NCBI GenBank assembly: GCA_031267855.1
Contig: JAIRYH010000127.1
Location: forward strand, 1-5,490
DNA from: Prevotellaceae bacterium
Lineage (GTDB): Bacteria; Bacteroidota; Bacteroidia; Bacteroidales; UBA932
Reading direction: 5' to 3'
Length of the DNA stretch: 5,490 nucleotides
Positions 1 through 5,490 of the stretch are shown here, piece after piece; within the stretch, counting starts at the first letter, position 1, and each line of letters starts with the position of its first letter. The position numbers and the translations under genes are program-made. The notes below the pieces were generated by a model. The model was not told where the DNA came from. It was given only the letters and a program-made list of their open reading frames with translations, and did no database searches.

Positions 1-2706
1 AGTTCTACGATTAGAGTCCGGGGTTTCGGCTCTATCAACTCGTCCAACAACCCGCTGTATGTGGTGGACGGTGCGCCCTATGACGGCGCCTATTCGGCAA
101 TCAGCCCCGACGACATTGCATCCATCACCATTTTGAAAGATGCTTCTGCCGGCGCCCTGTACGGTGCGCGGGGAGCAAACGGCGTAGTGCTGATTACCAC
201 CAAAAGCGGTGCGGATAACAACGGACGCATCAAAGTATCGGCAAAAGCCTCATGGGGTATATCTTCCCGGGCAATTCCGCGCTATGACCTCCTCGATGAA
301 AAGGGGTTTTTGGAAGCCTCTTTTATGATGTTTAAGAACAAAGCGCTCTACACCGACGGCATTTCTCAAGATATGGCGGGTGTGGCGGCGATTAACGAAA
401 TGCTCTCGGGCAGTAACAAAATATTCGGGGAAAATGAACAGTACAACCCCTACAACATGCCGGTTGCACAATTAATAGACCCTGCTACAGGCAAAGTGAA
501 CCCGAACGCCCAACTGCGCTACCACCAGGACTGGCTTGATGAAGTAACGGCTGTTAACCCCTTGCGGCAGGAATACAGCGTGAACCTGTCGGGCGGAGAC
601 AAAAACACCAAATACTATTCGTCTTTCAATTATTTGAATGAACAAGGACTATTGAAAACCACTTCTTTTGAACGGTTGCAGGGCAGGTTGAACGTCAGTT
701 CGCAAATCAAGCCATGGATAAAAATCGGTGGCGATGCCAATATCTCGTTCAATAAAACCGATAATCAGGGAGCCACCGGCTCGGCGACTTCCAACGTCTG
801 GTATTCCGCCCAAAACATTGGGCCTATTTATCCCGTCTATGAACTGGACGCTGACGGACAAATCAAATACGACGACACAGGGAAAGCCTTATATGACTAT
901 GGGATTACTCGTCCTGCGGGCGCCAACTACAACTTTAACAGTGTGGCTTTGATGTTCGAAGACAAATACTATTCCAACAGCGATAACCTGTCCGTACACG
1001 GTTATACGGAACTCGGATTGAGCGAGGATAAATTCGGATGGGCAAAAGGGCTGAATCTGAAAATAGATATTTCGGTAACCAATTACAATTCACGCAGCAC
1101 GACCTACTATAACCCGCTCTTCGGTAATGCCGCATCCGCGTCGGGGCGGCTTACCAAGTCAACGCCGCGCTTATTGAGCCTTACATTCAACCAGATTTTA
1201 GGCTACAATCATTCGTTCGGCAAGCACAATATAGACGTGATTGCAGGACATGAATATTATGCGTACAAAAGCAACACGCTGTCGGCTACCAAAACAGGGT
1301 TCCCGTTCCCGGGCCTTTATGAATTAAACCCCGGCTCCACGCTGAACGCCATGTCGTCCGTAGAAGACACCTACCGTATCGAATCGTATTTGTCGCGCCT
1401 GAAATACAGCTACGCCGATAAATATAATTTCGAAGCCAGCTTCCGTACCGACGGTTCTTCCCGGTTCCACACCGACAGCCGGTGGGGGAAATTCTGGTCG
1501 GTAGGCGCCAACTGGCGCATCAGCGAAGAAGGCTTTATGAGTAACCTTGATTGGCTGGATAATTTAAGCCTGCGCGTCAGCTACGGCGAACAGGGAAACG
1601 ATGACTTGCTGGATGCCGACGGATACAGTATTCTCTATGCATGGCAGTCGTTTTATGACCTCGGCTGGCCCAATGCCAACGCCAACGGGTCAGTCGTTTC
1701 TTCGCTGGAAAGCCGCGACCTGAAATGGGAGAAAAACGCCAACTTTAACGTGGGGCTGGAAACCCGCCTGTTCGACCGGATTAACCTGACGGCCGAATTT
1801 TTCAGGCGTACCACCTCCGATATGCTTTTGGACGTTCCGATGGCGACCTCGCTGGGCTTCGACGGTTACTCCGACAATATCGGCTCCATGTACAACCAGG
1901 GTGTGGAATTTTCATTGGGTGTGGAAGTCGTAAAATCCGAAAACTTCGACTGGACATTGACCCTGCTGGGCACAAGCATTAAAAATAAAATCACCGAACT
2001 TGCCACCGAAACGCCCATCATTAGCGGCTCCTATATATTTAAAGTAGGCGAACCTATTTATTCATGGTATCTGCCCCGTAGCGCGGGCGTAGATCCTGCT
2101 ACCGGCAAACAGCTCTACTATGTTTGGGATGACCGCGACCCCATTACCGATGAACAGGCAAGCGACGCCTATATTTCCTCGGACGGTTCGAAAGCCGCCA
2201 ATTCCCGCGAAGCGGTAGGGAATAAAATGCCAAAGTTCTACGGATCCATCAGCTCGGAATTTACGATTCTCAAAAACATCGACTTCTCTTTCCTCACCAC
2301 CTATTCGATAGGCGGAAAGGCGCTGGACGCCATGTACAATGCCTATATGGAACCGCTCTATTCCGGAGCCAACCTGCACAGCAATGTATTCCGCGCATGG
2401 CAAAAACCCGGCGACATCACCGACATTCCCCGGCTGGAACTGAACAGTACCAACCGGACGACGCAAAGCCACCTGATTGACGCTTCCTATTTCGCTATCC
2501 GGAACATTACGCTGGGCTATACCCTGCCGAAAAAATGGATTAACAAAACAGGCTTTGAAAGCATCCGGGTGTATGCTACAGCCGACAACCTGGTGCTGTT
2601 CTCCAAACTGGACGGCTTTGACCCCGTGTCGTCATTTACTTCGACAACAACCTACACCTACACGCCGGTGCGAACTTTTGCGCTGGGGCTTAATATCAAT
2701 TTCTAA
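1..2706 (+). CDS. SusC/RagA-family TonB-dependent outer-membrane transporter, 5'-truncated by the window
   Basis: This is the outer-membrane beta-barrel of a SusCD uptake complex; such proteins import large nutrients (glycans, peptides) into the periplasm using TonB energy. The frame is open from base 1, so the gene begins upstream; the GTG at 61 is an internal valine codon (LYVVDG), not a start. Numbering residues from base 1, 901 are visible. The plug domain shows VRGFGSINSSNNPLYVVDG (6-24), DIASITILKDASA (38-50) and LYGARGANGVVLITTKSG (53-70), the hallmark RagA/SusC plug signature. The barrel follows, with family-typical FRTDGSSRF (about 481) and LKWEKN (574-579). The C-terminus ends in ALGLNINF, a final beta-strand closing on an aromatic residue as outer-membrane assembly requires. 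Family members usually have about 1,000-1,100 residues, so the missing part should hold the signal peptide, a carboxypeptidase-regulatory-like domain, the TonB box and the first part of the plug. No frameshift is seen. Substrate unknown. Confidence 0.97.
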   Translation, partial: SSTIRVRGFGSINSSNNPLYVVDGAPYDGAYSAISPDDIASITILKDASAGALYGARGANGVVLITTKSGADNNGRIKVSAKASWGISSRAIPRYDLLDEKGFLEASFMMFKNKALYTDGISQDMAGVAAINEMLSGSNKIFGENEQYNPYNMPVAQLIDPATGKVNPNAQLRYHQDWLDEVTAVNPLRQEYSVNLSGGDKNTKYYSSFNYLNEQGLLKTTSFERLQGRLNVSSQIKPWIKIGGDANISFNKTDNQGATGSATSNVWYSAQNIGPIYPVYELDADGQIKYDDTGKALYDYGITRPAGANYNFNSVALMFEDKYYSNSDNLSVHGYTELGLSEDKFGWAKGLNLKIDISVTNYNSRSTTYYNPLFGNAASASGRLTKSTPRLLSLTFNQILGYNHSFGKHNIDVIAGHEYYAYKSNTLSATKTGFPFPGLYELNPGSTLNAMSSVEDTYRIESYLSRLKYSYADKYNFEASFRTDGSSRFHTDSRWGKFWSVGANWRISEEGFMSNLDWLDNLSLRVSYGEQGNDDLLDADGYSILYAWQSFYDLGWPNANANGSVVSSLESRDLKWEKNANFNVGLETRLFDRINLTAEFFRRTTSDMLLDVPMATSLGFDGYSDNIGSMYNQGVEFSLGVEVVKSENFDWTLTLLGTSIKNKITELATETPIISGSYIFKVGEPIYSWYLPRSAGVDPATGKQLYYVWDDRDPITDEQASDAYISSDGSKAANSREAVGNKMPKFYGSISSEFTILKNIDFSFLTTYSIGGKALDAMYNAYMEPLYSGANLHSNVFRAWQKPGDITDIPRLELNSTNRTTQSHLIDASYFAIRNITLGYTLPKKWINKTGFESIRVYATADNLVLFSKLDGFDPVSSFTSTTTYTYTPVRTFALGLNINF

Positions 2707-2725
2707 TTTTAAAATGATTGAAACA

Positions 2726-4315
2726 ATGAAGACAATTATAAAATATTTTGCTTTAACCGTTTTTGTTACCCTTTTATTTGCCGCCTGCAGCAAAGACCTG
2801 GAAACAAATCCGACAGACCAGACATCCGGTCCGGTTATTTTTGCCGACGAAAACGCTGCCCAAACCGCTATTGAAGGTGTATATGCTTTACTTTGGAGAC
2901 CTTCTTTTGTATCCGGTAATACCTCTCATGCCTACGGACACCAAAGCACCCTGTTTGCGCAGGATATGATGGCCGACGATATAACGGAACGCACGGCGGG
3001 CAACGGATGGTACATGTGGGACTATCAGCTTGACTATACCGGTCAGATCAATAACAATTCGATCGGTACGGCTTCACGCAGCTACAACGTATGGAACATG
3101 TACTATACCATTATTTCCAACGTGAACTATATTATTGCCCAGGAGGGAAACATCGGCTCAAACGGGAATGTTGCCAAAAACATCATAGCGCAGGCATATG
3201 CCATCCGCGCCTTTGCCTACTTCGAACTGATTCAGGGTTACCAGAAAACCTATCAGGGTCATCAAAACGATCCGGGCGTCCCGGTTTATACCGAACCCAC
3301 CCGCTCGGGCGACGAGGGCAAGCCGCGCGGAACGGTGGAAGAAGTCTACACGCAAATCAACGCGGATATTGCAAGCGCACTGGCTTTGTTTACCGAAGCC
3401 GGCAAAACACGGCAAACGCACAGTTCGCATGTGGACTACTACGTTACCAAAGGCTTTGAAGCGCGCATAGCGCTCGTACAGGGCGACAATCAGAAAGCAT
3501 ACAATGCGGCGGAAGAAGCGCTCTCGCGCCTGAGCCGGCGCGCGCTCCTGCCTGCCGACATTACCCAGGGCTTTTCCAATAAAACCCTTGCTACCACCCT
3601 TTGGGCAATGGAAGTAATCCCCGACCAGACCTCCATTTACGGCTCACTGTATTGCCACCTGGACGCCAGAGATGCGAGTGCACATGGCTCCGGCGCCCCG
3701 AAATGCATCAGCAGCTGGCTGTACGGTAAAATTGTCCGGTATGACGACGCCCGCCGGCAATGGTTTAACGATGGCAGCAATTCGGCAAACCCCACGACCG
3801 GCATGACGGTAAACTACCTGCAAAAGAAACGCATGTCACGGGAACTGGCCAACTGGGTAGGCGATTTTATCTTCATGCGCGGTGAAGAAATGCTGCTGAT
3901 TGCCGCCGAAGCAAAAGCCCGCCTGTCGCAAGCCGGCGACGCCAGAAACCTGTTGCTGGAACTGGCACAAAACCGCCTCTCGACATCGGCGCTCACTGCC
4001 TATACCACTTACCTGAATGCTTTAAGCACGGCGGTAAACCCGCTGCCTGCCGATACCAACACCGACCCGTCAACCGTTTTGGAAGAAGTGCTGCTGCAAC
4101 GCCGCATTGAACTCTGGGGTGAAGTCGGTCGCATAAAGGACATCCTGCGCCTGAAACAGGGGTATAACCGCAATTATTCCGGCAGCAACCACACCCAAAT
4201 GCTTGTCAGCCGTAATTCGGCTCCCGAAAGCGGCGCATTTCTCTTCTTCATTCCGCAATCGGAATTTGACGGCAATAAAAATATCCTTTCCTCGGAACAA
4301 AATCCGATAGAGTAG
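2726..4315 (+). CDS. SusD/RagB-family nutrient-binding outer-membrane lipoprotein
   Basis: This is the surface lipoprotein that caps the SusC barrel and captures substrate. The chosen start gives MKTIIKYF, a hydrophobic stretch and the lipobox LFAAC with Cys21; SKD follows the cysteine, an early charged stretch compatible with export to the cell surface. An in-frame ATG at 2714 would add only MIET and cannot be excluded; a start further upstream would overlap the transporter gene in another frame. The mature protein is 509 residues (529 with signal peptide), normal for the family. Family hallmarks are seen in order: AYAIRAFAYFELIQGY from 157 (helical TPR-like core), the PGVPVYTEPTRSG loop followed by a VEEVYTQINADI helix, VTKGFEARIALVQGD, FMRGEEMLLIAAEAKARL from 383, RRIELWGE at 459-466 with RIKDILRLK after it, and a C-terminal SSEQNPIE. 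It lies 19 bases after the SusC stop, so it is co-transcribed and probably translationally linked. Aromatic clusters near the N-terminus (WYMWDY, WNMYY) might contact ligand, but the ligand cannot be inferred. Confidence 0.96.
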   Translation: MKTIIKYFALTVFVTLLFAACSKDLETNPTDQTSGPVIFADENAAQTAIEGVYALLWRPSFVSGNTSHAYGHQSTLFAQDMMADDITERTAGNGWYMWDYQLDYTGQINNNSIGTASRSYNVWNMYYTIISNVNYIIAQEGNIGSNGNVAKNIIAQAYAIRAFAYFELIQGYQKTYQGHQNDPGVPVYTEPTRSGDEGKPRGTVEEVYTQINADIASALALFTEAGKTRQTHSSHVDYYVTKGFEARIALVQGDNQKAYNAAEEALSRLSRRALLPADITQGFSNKTLATTLWAMEVIPDQTSIYGSLYCHLDARDASAHGSGAPKCISSWLYGKIVRYDDARRQWFNDGSNSANPTTGMTVNYLQKKRMSRELANWVGDFIFMRGEEMLLIAAEAKARLSQAGDARNLLLELAQNRLSTSALTAYTTYLNALSTAVNPLPADTNTDPSTVLEEVLLQRRIELWGEVGRIKDILRLKQGYNRNYSGSNHTQMLVSRNSAPESGAFLFFIPQSEFDGNKNILSSEQNPIE

Positions 4316-4330
4316 GAAAAAAACTTTCCT
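4314..4330 (+). other. Small intercistronic stem-loop overlapping the SusD stop codon
   Basis: AGGAAA (4314-4319) and TTTCCT (4325-4330) are perfect inverted repeats around a 5-base AAAAC loop. The stem includes the last two bases of the TAG stop codon. No U-tract follows, so it is not an intrinsic terminator. If real, it could tune mRNA processing or stability between the SusD gene and the third gene. The stem is only 6 pairs, four of them A-U, in an A-rich spacer, so chance is a fair explanation. Confidence 0.25.
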
Positions 4331-4360
4331 GAAAAAGCAAACAACTAAAAAAAAGCAATT

Positions 4361-5218
4361 ATGAAAAATATAGTAAAATTATTGACTTTAGCAGCGGTTG
4401 CCCTCATCGGCCTGAACGCCTGTAACCAGGATAGCGAACGGGCATTCTACGACGAATCCGCCCCGGCTGCATACAGCTTTGTACAGTCGGGACGTGTCTC
4501 CGAACTGGTAGAAAGCGACAACGGCGTAATCAAAGTTTCCGTAGCCCGCACCGACGCCTCGACCGATGGCGCGGTGGGCCTCAAACTGACGGCTTCCACC
4601 GCCACCGAAAGCGTCATCAATGCGCTGTTCTCAGCGCCCGCCCAGGTTACCTTTGCCGCCGGCGAATTTGAAGCCACTGCCGACATCCGCTTCACGCTGG
4701 ACGACCTCGAATTTGGCGAACAATACAAATTCAGCGTTGAATTTGCCAACGCCAGCGAACCCGTGTCGCCCGGCGGTGTCAAAAAAACCGACGTCACCGC
4801 CAGCCGCAAACTAACATGGCTGCCCATTGGCGCCGGAACCTGGACAGACGGTTTAATATCAGCAGTATTCAACGCACCGGCATTGACTTATGACGTACAG
4901 GTAGAAGCAGCCGAAGGCGCTGACGGCTTGTACCGCATGGTTAATCCGTACGGGTTTGGTGTTTATGAATACACGGCAGAAGAAGAGGTGACCAAAAATC
5001 CATGCTACGTGGAAATTGATGCAAGAGACCCTGCACGTGTTGCAATTAGCAAACAAAGCATAGGCATTGACTGGGGCTATGGGGAAATGACGGTAGAATC
5101 TACTGCTTATGCTTCCCGCTCCGGTAAAATCATCACTTTTGCCGCAAGGCAACTTGGGCTTACTTTACCGGATGCAGGTGGTTATTATGCGGGAGCTTGC
5201 CGATTGGTAGTGCCATAA
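4361..5218 (+). CDS. SusE-position surface lipoprotein with Calx-beta-like N-terminal domain
   Basis: A complete 285-residue lipoprotein. The signal peptide is MKNIVKLL, then a hydrophobic core, then the lipobox LNAC with Cys21; NQDSE follows, a polar acidic stretch that suits surface display. Residues about 55-130 look like a Calx-beta-type beta-sandwich: IKVSVARTD, then VTFAAGEFEATADIRFTLDD and a LEFGEQYKFSVEF strand. From about 155 a second domain shows GTWTDGL (159-165), YRMVNPY (191-197) and IDARDPARVAI (219-229), motifs I associate with non-enzymatic lipoproteins of Bacteroidales polysaccharide- or peptide-utilisation loci. No catalytic motif is visible. The start is ATG at 4361, preceded by an eight-A run (4347-4354) and no Shine-Dalgarno; the spacer from the SusD stop is 45 bases, with no terminator, so it is the third gene of the operon. 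The likely role is an accessory ligand-binding or complex-associated protein, inferred from position and fold. Codon usage changes sharply near residue 165. The family name is uncertain; the lipoprotein call is firm. Confidence 0.85.
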   Translation: MKNIVKLLTLAAVALIGLNACNQDSERAFYDESAPAAYSFVQSGRVSELVESDNGVIKVSVARTDASTDGAVGLKLTASTATESVINALFSAPAQVTFAAGEFEATADIRFTLDDLEFGEQYKFSVEFANASEPVSPGGVKKTDVTASRKLTWLPIGAGTWTDGLISAVFNAPALTYDVQVEAAEGADGLYRMVNPYGFGVYEYTAEEEVTKNPCYVEIDARDPARVAISKQSIGIDWGYGEMTVESTAYASRSGKIITFAARQLGLTLPDAGGYYAGACRLVVP

Positions 5219-5267
5219 TCACACAATTGCCGTAACCCCCCCATGCCCCCCATCCTTTCAAAAAACC

Positions 5268-5316
5268 TTCCGAACCGCAGCGCAAACTTTTTGCACTGCG
5301 GCTCGGAATTTTTTTT
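5268..5316 (+). terminator. Intrinsic terminator of the operon, possibly bidirectional
   Basis: Arms TTCCGAACCGCAG (5268-5280) and CTGCGGCTCGGAA (5296-5308) pair over 13 positions with one A-C mismatch. Inside them GCAAA and TTTGC add five pairs around a CTT loop, after one C-A mismatch. Eight T residues (5309-5316) follow directly, the classic Rho-independent form for the plus-strand operon, whose last stop is 50 bases before the stem. On the minus strand the same hairpin is followed after two G residues by six T residues (complement of A 5260-5265), so it could also stop transcription arriving from the right. Confidence 0.9.
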
Positions 5317-5329
5317 AACGGGCTCCTGC

Positions 5330-5490
5330 TTTTCCGGCTTTAGCGGAAAACTTTTCGGCTTTAGCGGAAAACTTTTCGGCTTTAGCGGAAAACTTTTCGG
5401 CTTTAGCGGAAAACTTTTCGGCTTTAGCGGAAAACCTTTCGGCTTTAGCGGAAAACCTTTCGGCTTTAGCGGAAAACCTTTCGGCTTTAG
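5330..5490. repeat. 21-base tandem repeat array of imperfect palindromes, truncated by window end
   Basis: The unit is TTTTCGG, CTTTAGC, GGAAAAC (21 bases). Seven full copies start at 5330, 5352, 5373, 5394, 5415, 5436 and 5457, and an eighth is cut at 5490, so the true length is unknown. Copy 1 has an extra C (22 bases), giving perfect 7-base arms TTTTCCG and CGGAAAA around GCTTTAG; the others keep this hairpin with one bulge. Copies 2-5 are identical; copies 6-8 match one another and differ from 2-5 only by C for the first T. This pattern suggests expansion by slippage or unequal crossing-over. It begins 13 bases after the terminator's T-run. There are no unique spacers, so it is not CRISPR. 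Function unknown; it may be an intergenic minisatellite or the 3' end of a minus-strand gene. Confidence 0.95.

Noticed and set aside
61..63. GTG at 61 as a start codon for the transporter gene
   Set aside because: The frame is open back to base 1 and the preceding 20 codons encode conserved plug residues (VRGFG through NPLY), so this GTG is an internal valine.
2062..2472. Minus-strand open frame of 136 codons inside the SusC gene
   Set aside because: It has no recognisable domain and lies opposite strongly conserved barrel sequence; it is best explained as a shadow of plus-strand codon use.
2477..2713. Extended N-terminus of the SusD gene starting at 2477
   Set aside because: It would overlap the well-supported end of the SusC barrel in another frame and would place a lipoprotein signal peptide in the middle of the protein.
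4447..4872. Minus-strand open frame of 141 codons opposite the third gene
   Set aside because: It coincides with the GCC-rich half of the lipoprotein gene, which removes stops on the other strand; no protein family features are visible.
5330..5490. CRISPR array
   Set aside because: The units are directly contiguous with no unique spacers, and 21 bases is too short for a repeat-spacer period.
5187..5490. Another minus-strand frame through the array (repeating LKPKxFP) that stays open across the terminator into the end of the third gene
   Set aside because: It would read through the terminator hairpin and overlap the lipoprotein's 3' end antisense; its openness follows from the 21-base period and it has no recognisable content.
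5330..5490. Plus-strand frames through the array (repeating FSALAEN or FGFSGKL)
   Set aside because: They lie just after a strong plus-strand terminator, with no supported start codon or leader in between, so translation on this strand is unlikely.

Overview
The window looks like chromosomal DNA from a member of the Bacteroidota, most likely the order Bacteroidales. It carries a SusC/RagA TonB-dependent transporter followed at once by a SusD/RagB lipoprotein, a pair characteristic of this phylum. The starts lack Shine-Dalgarno sequences and have A-rich leaders instead, as is usual there. Base composition is moderate. The genus cannot be fixed from the sequence.

Layout: (1) bases 1-2706, plus strand, the 3' portion of a susC-like gene that enters the window in the middle of its plug domain; (2) bases 2726-4315, a complete susD-like lipoprotein gene 19 bases downstream; (3) bases 4361-5218, a complete gene for a 285-residue lipoprotein in the SusE-like position, with a Calx-beta-like N-terminal half and a C-terminal domain of a kind seen in other Bacteroidales surface lipoproteins; (4) bases 5268-5316, a strong hairpin terminator closing the operon, with U-tracts placed so that it could work in both directions; (5) bases 5330-5490, a 21-base tandem repeat array that runs off the end of the window.

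The three genes form one transcription unit. The SusC barrel and SusD lid should make an outer-membrane uptake complex for a glycan, peptide or other large nutrient, and the third lipoprotein is probably an accessory surface binder. No hydrolase, regulator or transposase lies in the window, so the substrate cannot be named.

The operon itself is ordinary. The less ordinary signals are the 21-base array of imperfect palindromes, whose length is a multiple of three and which stays open in several frames, one of them ending just before the terminator on the minus strand; the two-directional form of that terminator; and a sharp change of codon usage inside the third gene, close to its likely domain boundary.
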